A stretch of 33,259 nt of DNA from DASVDE01 sp035558955. Lineage in GTDB: Bacteria; Actinomycetota; Thermoleophilia; Solirubrobacterales; 70-9. Within the stretch, counting starts at the first letter, position 1, and every line of letters begins with the position of its first letter. The position numbers were made by a program, and so were the translations under genes. Location of the stretch: NCBI GenBank assembly GCA_035558955.1, contig DATMBX010000017.1, positions 1 to 33,259 on the forward strand, in the 5' to 3' direction. Shown here piece after piece: positions 23,852 through 30,650 of this stretch. Under the pieces are notes generated by a model, which was not told where the DNA came from, made no database searches, and saw only the letters and a list, made by a program, of their open reading frames with translations.

Positions 23852-24090
23852 CGAGCGCCGGGCGTCCCCTCCAAGACCTCCCGCGCCTTCTCGGCGACCG
23901 CCTCGGGGACGAGGATGTCGCGCGGGCCGGCGGCGAGGAAGTCGGGAACGTCGAATCCGCGCGTTCGCTGCAGCATGCTGGGAATCCCGTGCTCGGAGAG
24001 CAGTCCCTGGATCATCTCCGCCTCCGCCTGGTTGCCGGCGTAGGCGACCTTGACCAGTGGAGCACCGCTACTCGACGACGAGCTCGGCAT
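23848..24090 (-). CDS. DUF2007-like putative signal-transducing protein
   Basis: This 80-residue product has the core VKVAYAGNQAEAEMIQGLLSEHGIPSML...DILVPEAVAEKAREVLEG, the pattern of the small DUF2007 domain (a strand, a helix carrying AE.. and GI, a second strand of V-type, then a helix). Such domains are thought to be PII-like signalling modules, without proof. The ATG at 24090 lies inside the end of the Mec-like gene (23-bp overlap), so it is coupled to the cysteine cluster. The Ser-rich start (PSSSSSSGAP) is the shadow of that overlap. Confidence 0.65.
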   Translation of the reverse strand: MPSSSSSSGAPLVKVAYAGNQAEAEMIQGLLSEHGIPSMLQRTRGFDVPDFLAAGPRDILVPEAVAEKAREVLEGTPGAR

Positions 24091-24466
24091 CGGCGATCTT
24101 CAGATCTCTGAGCCAGTAGCCCTTCACGTCCGGCGAGTCCGGGTTCTGGAGGGAGACGATCACCCAGACCGGATCGGGCCACGCAACCGCCTGGTTCACG
24201 TCGGTCTGGGACGGATACGCCGCGCTCTTCGTGTGGGAATGGTAGATCCCCAGCAGTTCCTTGCCGTCGTCCTCAATCGCCTTCCAGGCGTTGTATTGCT
24301 CCTGGGGGTCCATCTCGAAGCGCAGCGGGCTTGCCGCCGCATTCGGCACCCTGAGGACGTCGGTGGCCACCCCGTCGACGCCGCCGATCAACCCGCAGCA
24401 CTCGTTCGGCACGTCCTCCCGAGCATGGGAGACGACCTCGTCGATCAAGGCCTGGGAGATCCGCAT
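24068..24466 (-). CDS. mec: JAMM/MPN metalloprotease, Mec-type (CysO-cysteine hydrolase)
   Basis: This 132-aa protein shows the complete JAMM zinc motif: E22 (NECCGLIGG), H76-S-H78 and, after seven residues, S86-Q-T-D89. In M. tuberculosis the homologue Mec+ releases free cysteine from the C-terminal glycine of CysO. The gene lies 7 bp downstream of cysM on the same strand, with cysO upstream of that, which is the same partner set. The role is therefore well supported by motif and neighbourhood. The DUF2007-like gene overlaps its end. Confidence 0.88.
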   Translation of the reverse strand: MRISQALIDEVVSHAREDVPNECCGLIGGVDGVATDVLRVPNAAASPLRFEMDPQEQYNAWKAIEDDGKELLGIYHSHTKSAAYPSQTDVNQAVAWPDPVWVIVSLQNPDSPDVKGYWLRDLKIADAELVVE

Positions 24467-24473
24467 CTGCGGA

Positions 24474-25439
24474 TTACCACCAGACGGTGGAGTCGATGTC
24501 CTCTAGCTCTTCGATCGGTTTGGTGTAGACGCCGGAGGAGAGGTACTTCCAGCCGTCGTCGGGGATGAGGAAGACGACATTGCCGCCGTCGAGCTCGCCG
24601 GCGAGGCGGGCGGCGATCGCGGCGATCGCTCCCGAGGAGACGCCGGCGAAGATCCCTTCTTCCTCCAGCAGGCGCTTGGTCCAGACGATCGCGTCGCGGT
24701 TGGAGACCATGATCTTGCGGTCGAACATGGCGAGGTCGATGATCGGCGGAATGAAGCCGTCGTCGAGCGAGCGCAGGCCCTGCACAAGCTCGCCCTGCAT
24801 CGGCTCGGCGGCAACGATCAGGGTCTCGGGGTTGGCCTCCTTCAACCGTCTGCCGTTGCCCATCAGCGTGCCGCCGGTGCCGAGCCCGCCGACGAAGGCG
24901 GTCACCTCGTCGAGATCCTCGAGGATCTCGACCGCCGTGCCCTCGTAATGGGCACGCGGGTTCGCCTCGTTGCCGTACTGGTAGGGCATGTAATAAGAAG
25001 AGTCGGCCTCGGCCATCTCCAGCGCCAGCTCAACCGCGCCGTTGGATCCCTTCGCGCCCTCCGAGTAGACGATGTCTGCCCCGTACATGCTCAACAGCTG
25101 GCTGCGCTCCCCGGTGACGTTGTCCGGCATCACCACCTTCAGCGGATAGCCGCGCAGCTTGCAGATCATCGCCAGGGAGATGCCGGTGTTGCCGGAGGTG
25201 GGCTCGAGCAGCGTCTGCCCCGGCTCGATCAATCCCCGCTCCTCAGCCGACTCGATCATCGCCTTGGCGACGCGGTCCTTGACCGAGCCGGTCGGGTTGC
25301 GACCCTCGAGCTTGGCGAAGATCTTCACCTCGGGCTTCGGGGAGAGCCGCGAGAGCTGCACCATCGGCGTGCCGCCGATCGACTCGACGATGTCGCCGAA
25401 ACGCCCCCCGCAGGGCCGGTTCTGGAGCTCCTCCAGCAT
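24474..25439 (-). CDS. cysM: CysM-type cysteine synthase, CysO-dependent
   Basis: This 321-aa PLP enzyme of the cysteine synthase family has PLP lysine K54 in NPTGSVKDR, the phosphate or substrate loop TSGNTG at 80-85 and the glycine-rich GGLGTGGTLMG. In M. tuberculosis CysM uses O-phosphoserine and CysO-thiocarboxylate; its length and C-terminal lid are like those here (ending STVWW). The adjacent cysO, mec and rhodanese-MoeB genes support the same chemistry. The ATG at 25439 has only about ten bases between it and a TATACT box, so the mRNA is probably near-leaderless. A 19-bp element shared with the rhodanese-MoeB promoter covers this region. Confidence 0.9.
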   Translation of the reverse strand: MLEELQNRPCGGRFGDIVESIGGTPMVQLSRLSPKPEVKIFAKLEGRNPTGSVKDRVAKAMIESAEERGLIEPGQTLLEPTSGNTGISLAMICKLRGYPLKVVMPDNVTGERSQLLSMYGADIVYSEGAKGSNGAVELALEMAEADSSYYMPYQYGNEANPRAHYEGTAVEILEDLDEVTAFVGGLGTGGTLMGNGRRLKEANPETLIVAAEPMQGELVQGLRSLDDGFIPPIIDLAMFDRKIMVSNRDAIVWTKRLLEEEGIFAGVSSGAIAAIAARLAGELDGGNVVFLIPDDGWKYLSSGVYTKPIEELEDIDSTVWW

Positions 25440-25457
25440 TACTTCAAAAAGTATAGC
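25439..25457 (-). promoter_or_regulatory. Promoter/operator element of cysM, shared with rhodanese-moeB
   Basis: The 19 bases are identical to 27003-27021. On the minus strand they include TATACT (a -10 box, at 25450-25455) and the dyad TACTT-TTTG-AAGTA. The dyad abuts the start codon, leaving no room for a ribosome site. A common regulator for the two sulfur genes is inferred. Confidence 0.6.
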
Positions 25458-25469
25458 CTCGCACCCACG

Positions 25470-25516
25470 TTCCGCTGTTCCTTATGTGTCCTCCGCGGAC
25501 AAAAGGAACAGCGGAG
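25470..25516. repeat. 47-bp palindromic element, copy 5 (subfamily B)
   Basis: The sequence begins TTCCGCTGTTCCTTATGTGT and ends GGAACAGCGGAG. It lies between the cysM promoter and the end of cysO. The left arm is identical over 21 bases to copy 2, while the right arm differs at a few bases. It may act as the terminator of the upstream cysO unit. Confidence 0.88.
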
Positions 25517-25529
25517 CGACTCCTTTTGG

Positions 25530-25802
25530 TTAGCCGCCGGCCATTGCGGGCAGGATCACGACGGTGTCGCGATCGGACACCGCAGTGTCGAGCCCGTCGA
25601 GCACCCGCACATCCTCGTCGTTGAGATAGACGTTGACGTAGCGGTTGAGGTCGCCGTCCTCGCCGAAGAGCTGGGACTCGGTGTCGGGGTGTGCGACGGT
25701 CAGCGCCCGCAACACCTCGCCGACGTTGCCGCCCCCGGCCTCGACCTCGGGCTGCCCGCCCGTTTGCGGGCGCAGGACCGGGGGGATGCGAACGATTGCC
25801 AT
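25530..25802 (-). CDS. cysO: CysO-type sulfur carrier protein (ThiS/MoaD family)
   Basis: This 90-aa beta-grasp protein ends in AMAGG, the Gly-Gly needed for adenylation and thiocarboxylate formation. The central NRYVNVYLNDEDVRVLDGLDTAVSDRDTVVILP matches the ThiS/MoaD/CysO fold. Once loaded with sulfur by the MoeB-like enzyme it would donate to CysM. It starts 19 bp after the rhodanese-MoeB stop and shares its transcript. MoaD (molybdopterin) is an alternative, but the neighbours argue for cysteine synthesis. Confidence 0.9.
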   Translation of the reverse strand: MAIVRIPPVLRPQTGGQPEVEAGGGNVGEVLRALTVAHPDTESQLFGEDGDLNRYVNVYLNDEDVRVLDGLDTAVSDRDTVVILPAMAGG

Positions 25803-25821
25803 CGGGCCGGAAACCTACCGG

Positions 25822-26976
25822 CTAGCCGGCGCAGAAAGCCTCGTAGTCGGGGAACTTGCCCATCTCCGACTCGGGGACCTCCGGCGCGTTCTCGCCGCAG
25901 ATCGGGCACGCCGGATCGCGCCGCACCTTCAGCTCGGTGAAGCGCGTGCCCAGCGCTTCGTAGAGAAGGAGCCGGCCGACGAGCGGGTCGCCGACGCCGA
26001 GCACCAGCTTGATCACCTCGTTCGCCTGCAGCGTCCCCATCGTCCCGGCCATCACCCCGAGCACCCCGTTGGCGGAGCAGCTCGGCGCCAGCTCGGCCGG
26101 CGGCGGCGTCGGGTAGAGGCAGCGGTAGCAGGGGCCCTCGAAGGGAACGAAGGTGGAGATCTGCCCGTCGAAGCTGAGAATCGACGCCGAGACGACCGGC
26201 TTGCGCAGGCGCACCGAGGCGTCGTTGAGCAGGTACCGGGTCGGAAAGTTGTCGGCGCCGTCGACGATCACGTCGTAGTCGCGAATGACGTCGAGGATGT
26301 TGCCGGCGTCGAGGCGCATGTTGTGCTCGACCACCTCGACGTCTGGGTTGAGCGCCTCGATCGTCACACGCGCCGAACTCGTCTTCGACTCCCCGATCCG
26401 CTCCGTGTTGTGGATCACCTGGCGCTGCAGGTTGGAGGCGTCGACCACGTCGTCGTCGACCAAGCCCAGAGTGCCGATCCCCGCCGCCGCCAAGTACAGC
26501 GCCGTCGGCGCGCCCAACCCGCCGGCGCCGAGCAGGAGGACCTTCGCGTTCAGCAGCTTCAGCTGGCCCTCCACCCCCACCTCGGGCAGCAGCGTGTGGC
26601 GGGAGTAGCGGTCGCGCTGCTCAGGGCTCATCCCCTCTGCGGCGACGACAGGCAAACCCTGCTCCTGCCAGGCGAGGATGCCGCCGGCCATCGAAGCGAC
26701 GTCCTCGTAGCCCATGTCCTCCATCTGGGCGGCGGCGATCGCCGAGCGGTTGCCGCTGCGGCAGTAGAGGATCGTGCGGGCGGCCTTGTCGGGGGCGGCC
26801 GCCTCGATCTCCTCCTTGAGCAGGCCCGGGGGCACCAGCTTGCCTCCCTCGAGGTGGGATTCCTGGTACTCGTGCGGCTCGCGGGTGTCGATCAGGACGA
26901 CGTCGCCGGCCTCGATCTCCTGCTCGGCCTCGAAGGGCTCGATCTCCTCGATCGGAGCCCGGACTGCACCCTCCAT
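25822..26976 (-). CDS. moeZ: Rhodanese-MoeB/ThiF fusion, CysO-activating sulfurtransferase
   Basis: This 384-aa protein has a rhodanese domain first (about residues 10-112, active Cys 72 in YCRSGNRS). An E1-like ThiF/MoeB domain follows, with GAGGLGAP at 150-157, RYSRHTLLPEVG, LNDASV and two zinc CxxC pairs, CYRC and CPIC. It would adenylate the C-terminal glycine of CysO and transfer rhodanese sulfur to it. The order is the reverse of the M. tuberculosis MoeZ layout (MoeB then rhodanese). TAGGAG precedes the ATG at good distance. The gene heads the operon with cysO and has the shared 19-bp promoter element. Confidence 0.9.
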   Translation of the reverse strand: MEGAVRAPIEEIEPFEAEQEIEAGDVVLIDTREPHEYQESHLEGGKLVPPGLLKEEIEAAAPDKAARTILYCRSGNRSAIAAAQMEDMGYEDVASMAGGILAWQEQGLPVVAAEGMSPEQRDRYSRHTLLPEVGVEGQLKLLNAKVLLLGAGGLGAPTALYLAAAGIGTLGLVDDDVVDASNLQRQVIHNTERIGESKTSSARVTIEALNPDVEVVEHNMRLDAGNILDVIRDYDVIVDGADNFPTRYLLNDASVRLRKPVVSASILSFDGQISTFVPFEGPCYRCLYPTPPPAELAPSCSANGVLGVMAGTMGTLQANEVIKLVLGVGDPLVGRLLLYEALGTRFTELKVRRDPACPICGENAPEVPESEMGKFPDYEAFCAG

Positions 26977-27002
26977 CGAAATCTCCTAAATCCGGATCAG
27001 CT

Positions 27003-27021
27003 TTACTTCAAAAAGTATAGC
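27003..27021 (-). promoter_or_regulatory. Promoter/operator element of rhodanese-moeB, shared with cysM
   Basis: This is the second copy of the 19-bp element with TATACT (27014-27019) and the TACTT-N4-AAGTA dyad. Here it sits 26 bp upstream of the ATG, leaving room for a TAGGAG ribosome site. Confidence 0.6.
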
Positions 27022-27026
27022 GAGGT

Positions 27027-27048
27027 CCCGAGCTAACCGAGGCTCGGG
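27027..27048 (-). terminator. Hairpin at the end of htpX
   Basis: CCCGAGC and GCTCGGG form a 7-bp stem with an 8-base loop that includes the htpX stop. The only T-run, TTTTT, lies about 17 bases further on, inside the next promoter element. It is a weak terminator candidate. Confidence 0.3.
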
Positions 27049-27896
27049 CGCATCTGGCGGAGCCTTCTCACCCGCTCCTCGATCGGCGGGTGGGTCGAGA
27101 AGAGGCCGCCTATGCCCTTCGCCGAGAAGGGCTTGACGATGTAGAGCGGCTCCGCCGCCTGGTTGACGTGCATCGGCATCGCCGCCGCCCCCTGCTCCAA
27201 GCGCAGCAGCGCGCTGGCCAGCGACTCCGGGTTGCCGCAGATCGCCGCCCCGCCCGCGTCGGCCGCGTACTCGCGCTGGCGCGAGATCGAGAGCTGGATG
27301 ATCGTCGCCGCGATCGGCGCCAAGAGGACCAGCGCCAGCGAGGCGACCAGCCCCAGCGGGCCGGAATCCTCGTCGCCGCCGAACCAGAGCAGCATGTAGC
27401 CGAGATATGTGATCGCCGCGCCGATCGTCGCCGCGACCGACTGGATCAGGATGTCGCGGTGTCTGATGTGGGCCAGCTCGTGGGCGAGGACGCCGCGCAG
27501 CTCGTCCTCGGAGAGCAGGGTGAGGATCCCCTGGGTCACGGCGACGGCCGAGTGCTCGGGGTTGCGGCCGGTGGCGAAGGCGTTGGGCTGGTCCTGCGGG
27601 ATCACGTAGAGGCGCGGCATCGGCAGCCCGGCGCGAGTGGTCAGCTCCCGCACCGCCTGGTAGAGCTTCGGCGCCTCGGACTCGGAGACCGGCTTGGCGC
27701 CGCTCATTTTCAGCGCCATCTTGTCGCTGAAGAAGTAGGCGCCCATGTTCATCAGGGCGGCCATCCCGAGGAAGAGCAGGGCCGTGCTCTGCCCGCCGAT
27801 CGCAAAGCCGATCACGACGAAGAGGCCCGACAGCACCGCCAGCAGGATCGTGGTCCGCAGGGTGGCGCCGAAAGTCGACTGCTTGGTGGTGGTCAT
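27033..27896 (-). CDS. htpX: HtpX-family membrane zinc metalloprotease (M48)
   Basis: This 287-aa membrane protease degrades misfolded membrane proteins. Two N-terminal helices (about residues 13-57) are followed by the zinc motif HELAHIRHRD near 136-145. A further helix pair (about 152-203) is followed by REYAADAGGAAICG, with the Glu that supplies the third ligand, and the late FSTHPPIEERVRRLR signature. The ATG at 27896 begins MTTTKQSTFGATL. The frame is open to 28022, but the added residues overlap the divergent MFS gene and have no family match. GGAGGAG lies about 12 bases upstream. Confidence 0.93.
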   Translation of the reverse strand: MTTTKQSTFGATLRTTILLAVLSGLFVVIGFAIGGQSTALLFLGMAALMNMGAYFFSDKMALKMSGAKPVSESEAPKLYQAVRELTTRAGLPMPRLYVIPQDQPNAFATGRNPEHSAVAVTQGILTLLSEDELRGVLAHELAHIRHRDILIQSVAATIGAAITYLGYMLLWFGGDEDSGPLGLVASLALVLLAPIAATIIQLSISRQREYAADAGGAAICGNPESLASALLRLEQGAAAMPMHVNQAAEPLYIVKPFSAKGIGGLFSTHPPIEERVRRLRQMRPSLG

Positions 27897-27933
27897 TGCC
27901 GCTGTTGCTCCTCCGTAGGTTGCTCCACTGATT

Positions 27934-29319
27934 ATGCCGCAGCCCGTCGCTGGGAAAGCGGATCTCCCCTCGATCGGCAGAGCGCTCGAGTTCTCCCAGG
28001 AGAACCTGCCCTGGGTGGTCAACGCCTACGTGCTCACCTTCGGCGGCTTTCTTTTGCTCGGCGGTCGAACCGCCGACCTGCTCGGGCGCCGACGCGTGTT
28101 CATGGCCGGCCTGCTGCTGGTCGCGGTCGCCTCGCTCGCCGCCGGCTTCGCGGCCACAGAGGGGCAACTGATCGCCGCGCGCGCCGCACAAGGCCTCGGC
28201 GCCGCGATCATCTCCCCCGCCGCGCTCTCGATCGTCACCACCACCTTCAGCGACGGGGCCGAGCGCAACAAGGCGCTCGGGGTCTGGGGCGCGGTCGCCG
28301 GCTCGGGCGGCGCGGCCGGGGTCCTTCTCGGCGGCATCCTCACCGATGGCCTCGGCTGGGAGTGGGTGCTGTGGGTGAACGTGCCGGTCGCCCTGATCGC
28401 GCTGGCGCTGACCCCACGGTTGATCGCCGAGAGCCGCGCCGAACACGCGACCCGCGCCTTCGACGTCGCCGGCGCGGTCACCGTAACCGTGGCGCTGTCG
28501 ATCCTGGTCTACGCGCTCGTCGACGCGACCGACGCCGGCTGGGGATCGAGCCAGACGATCGGCCTGATCGCGCTTTCGGCCCTGTTGCTGGCGACCTTCA
28601 TCGCGATCGAGCTGCGCTCCGCCAAGCCGCTGGTGCCCTTCTCGATCTTCCGCATCCGGACGCTGACCGGCGCCAACGTGGTCGGCCTGCTGGTAGGCGC
28701 CTCGCTGTTCTCGATGTTCTTCTTCATCTCCCTCTACATGCAGCAGGTGCTCGGCTACAGCGCCATCCACGCCGGTCTCTCCTACCTGCCGCTGGCCGTG
28801 CTGATCATGGCCTCGGCCGGCATCGCCTCCCAGCTCGTGACGAGACTCGGCTACAAGCCGGTTCTCGCCGTCGGGATGCTGTTCATCGTCGTCGGCCTGG
28901 TCTGGTTCAGCCAAGTGTCCGTCGGGGGCGGCTTCACCACCGACATCCTCGGGCCGTCGCTGTTCGCGGCGGCGGGGCTCGGCTTCGCCTTCGTGACGAC
29001 CACAATCGCGGCCGTCTCCGGCGTCGAGGAAAGCGAGGCCGGCCTCGCCAGCGGGCTGATCAACACCTCGCAGCAGATCGGCGGCGCGCTCGGCCTCGCG
29101 GTGCTCTCAACCGTGGCGACCTCGCGCACCGAGGACGTGATGTCCTCCGGCGCCTCGAGCCTTGACAACGGCCTCACCGAGGGCTTTCAGGCCGCCTTCC
29201 TCGGCGGCGCCGGGTTCGCCCTGCTCGGCTTCGTGCTGACGCTCGTCCTGATTCGCGGTCGCGACAGCCGAGCGCACGTCGAGCTCGGCAAGGCGGCGGC
29301 GGGCGAAGCCTCCGCGTAG
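27934..29319 (+). CDS. DHA2 (EmrB/QacA-type) MFS efflux pump, N-terminally short
   Basis: This 461-aa drug/H+ antiporter of the 14-helix class has motif A LLGGRTADLLGRRRVF near residues 44-59 and motif C GAVAGSGGAAGVLLGGILT. The first helix is missing. Family members start with a hydrophobic segment ending in DxTIVNVALPSI, but here only MPQPVAGKADLPSIGRALEFSQ precedes WVVNAYVLTFGGFLLL. An in-frame TAG at 27916 blocks an upstream extension. The gene may thus be 5'-truncated and non-functional, or rely on 13 helices. It is divergent from htpX, 37 bp away. Confidence 0.85.
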   Translation: MPQPVAGKADLPSIGRALEFSQENLPWVVNAYVLTFGGFLLLGGRTADLLGRRRVFMAGLLLVAVASLAAGFAATEGQLIAARAAQGLGAAIISPAALSIVTTTFSDGAERNKALGVWGAVAGSGGAAGVLLGGILTDGLGWEWVLWVNVPVALIALALTPRLIAESRAEHATRAFDVAGAVTVTVALSILVYALVDATDAGWGSSQTIGLIALSALLLATFIAIELRSAKPLVPFSIFRIRTLTGANVVGLLVGASLFSMFFFISLYMQQVLGYSAIHAGLSYLPLAVLIMASAGIASQLVTRLGYKPVLAVGMLFIVVGLVWFSQVSVGGGFTTDILGPSLFAAAGLGFAFVTTTIAAVSGVEESEAGLASGLINTSQQIGGALGLAVLSTVATSRTEDVMSSGASSLDNGLTEGFQAAFLGGAGFALLGFVLTLVLIRGRDSRAHVELGKAAAGEASA

Positions 29320-29336
29320 AACGGGCCGGCCTCCAT

Positions 29337-29357
29337 AACCGACCGTTCTTGTAGGAT
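29337..29357 (+). promoter_or_regulatory. Candidate Rrf2 (IscR/SufR-like) operator and -10 box
   Basis: AACCGACC-N5-TGTAGGAT aligns base for base with the dyad at 32661-32681. TAGGAT (29352-29357) looks like a -10, ending 7 bases before the rrf2 ATG, so the mRNA would be leaderless. Autoregulation by the Fe-S regulator is inferred from position and the shared motif. Confidence 0.55.
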
Positions 29358-29364
29358 TTAATGG

Positions 29365-29838
29365 ATGCTGTTCTCGACCAAAGCCGAGTACGGAGTGCGA
29401 CTAATGGTCGAGCTGGGTCGCCAGCCCGGCTCGATGCCGGTCTCCCTCAGCGCCGTCGCCGAAGCGGAGCGGCTGCCCCTCTCCTACCTGGAGCACCTGG
29501 TGGCGAAACTGCGCAAGGCCGGGCTCGTCACCTCGACCCGCGGCGCCCACGGCGGCTATCGCCTGGCGATGCCGGCCGAGGAGATCACGATGGATTCGGT
29601 GGTGGAGGCGCTGGAGGGGCAGATCGCCCCGATGGAGTGCTTTCACGAGACGCCGGAGGGCAAGGTGCTCTGCTCACACGAGAACGACGGCGACCGCGCC
29701 TGCGCGACGAAGCTGCTGTGGACGCGCGTGCAGGGCGGCGTCACCAAGGCCCTGGCGGGCACGACGCTGGCCGAGCTGGTGGAGTTCTCCAGCCCCGAAA
29801 CGCGTCGCGAAGCGGCTGCCGTCGGCAGCGCCGCCTGA
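29365..29838 (+). CDS. Rrf2-family Fe-S-sensing transcriptional regulator (IscR/SufR-like)
   Basis: This 157-aa winged-helix protein begins MLFSTKAEYGVRLMVELG. The recognition region is LPLSYLEHLVAKLRKAGLVTSTRGAHGGYRLA (about 37-68). Cys 92, 103 and 113 are placed as in cluster-binding Rrf2 proteins. With a [2Fe-2S] or [4Fe-4S] cluster such proteins repress the SUF/ISC operon and release it under iron or oxidative stress. It lies 31 bp upstream of sufC on the same strand. An overlapping ATG at 29361 is in another frame and was rejected. Confidence 0.9.
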   Translation: MLFSTKAEYGVRLMVELGRQPGSMPVSLSAVAEAERLPLSYLEHLVAKLRKAGLVTSTRGAHGGYRLAMPAEEITMDSVVEALEGQIAPMECFHETPEGKVLCSHENDGDRACATKLLWTRVQGGVTKALAGTTLAELVEFSSPETRREAAAVGSAA

Positions 29839-29869
29839 CCCTGACTTTCAAACCAGAAACGGAGTGACA

Positions 29870-30640
29870 TTGGCTGAGCTGGAAATTCGCAACCTGCACG
29901 TGAGCGCCGAGGACAAGCAGATCCTGCGCGGGCTCGACCTCGACGTCGAGAAGGGCAAGGTCCACGCCCTGATGGGTCCTAACGGGTCCGGCAAGTCGAC
30001 TCTGGCCAACGCGATCATGGGCCACCCGGCGCTCGAGGTGACCGAGGGCTCGATCGTCTTCAAGGGTGAGGACATCACCGAGGCCGACCCCGACGAGCGC
30101 TCGCAGGCGGGCCTCTTCATGGCCTTCCAGTACCCGGTCGCGATCCCCGGCGTTTCGGTCAGCAAGTACCTGCGGATGATCATCAACGCCCGCCGCGAAG
30201 CGAAAGGCGAAGAGCCAATCAAGATCAAAGACTTCGCCAAGCTCGCCAGAGAGGCGATGGAGCTGGCGAACATCCCCCAGGACTTCTCCAGCCGCTACCT
30301 CAACGACGGCTTCTCCGGCGGCGAGAAGAAGCGGATGGAGCTGCTGCAGCTGGCGCTGCTGCGGCCGGAGATCGCGGTGCTCGACGAGACCGACTCCGGT
30401 CTCGACATCGACGCCCTGCGAGTGGTCGCCGAAGGTGTCAACAAGTTTGCCGGCCCCGACATGGGCGTTCTGATCATCACCCACTACCAGCGCATCCTGC
30501 ACATGGTGAAGCCCGACTTCGTCCACGTCATGTTCGAGGGGCGGATCGTCAAAGAGGGCGGGCCGGAGTTGGTCGGCGTGCTCGAGGAGAAGGGCTATGG
30601 CTGGATCCGCGAGGAGGTAGAGGCGGGCGCTTCTGCCTAG
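29870..30640 (+). CDS. sufC: SufC, Fe-S assembly ATPase
   Basis: This 256-aa ABC-type ATPase powers the SufBCD scaffold. Walker A is GPNGSGKST (about 37-45), the signature is FSGGEKKRMELLQLALLRPE, Walker B is IAVLDETDSGLD and the switch His is in LIITHYQR. The start chosen is TTG at 29870 (AELEIRNLHV is the usual N-terminus), with GGAG eight bases upstream; GTG at 29864 is an alternative. It stands apart from sufB, which is downstream of sufU, a reordered SUF layout. It leads into sufS after 10 bp. Confidence 0.95.
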   Translation: MAELEIRNLHVSAEDKQILRGLDLDVEKGKVHALMGPNGSGKSTLANAIMGHPALEVTEGSIVFKGEDITEADPDERSQAGLFMAFQYPVAIPGVSVSKYLRMIINARREAKGEEPIKIKDFAKLAREAMELANIPQDFSSRYLNDGFSGGEKKRMELLQLALLRPEIAVLDETDSGLDIDALRVVAEGVNKFAGPDMGVLIITHYQRILHMVKPDFVHVMFEGRIVKEGGPELVGVLEEKGYGWIREEVEAGASA

Positions 30641-30650
30641 CCTCGGGAAC

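Noticed and set aside
26986..28914. 642-codon open frame on - strand across the htpX and MFS genes
   Set aside because: It spans two divergent real genes in shadow frames and its composition (R, G, D, Q, A) shows no folded domain.
29361..29867. ATG at 29361 opening a 168-codon frame over the Rrf2 gene
   Set aside because: The Rrf2 domain and its three Cys are in the frame of the ATG at 29365; the other product has no domain.
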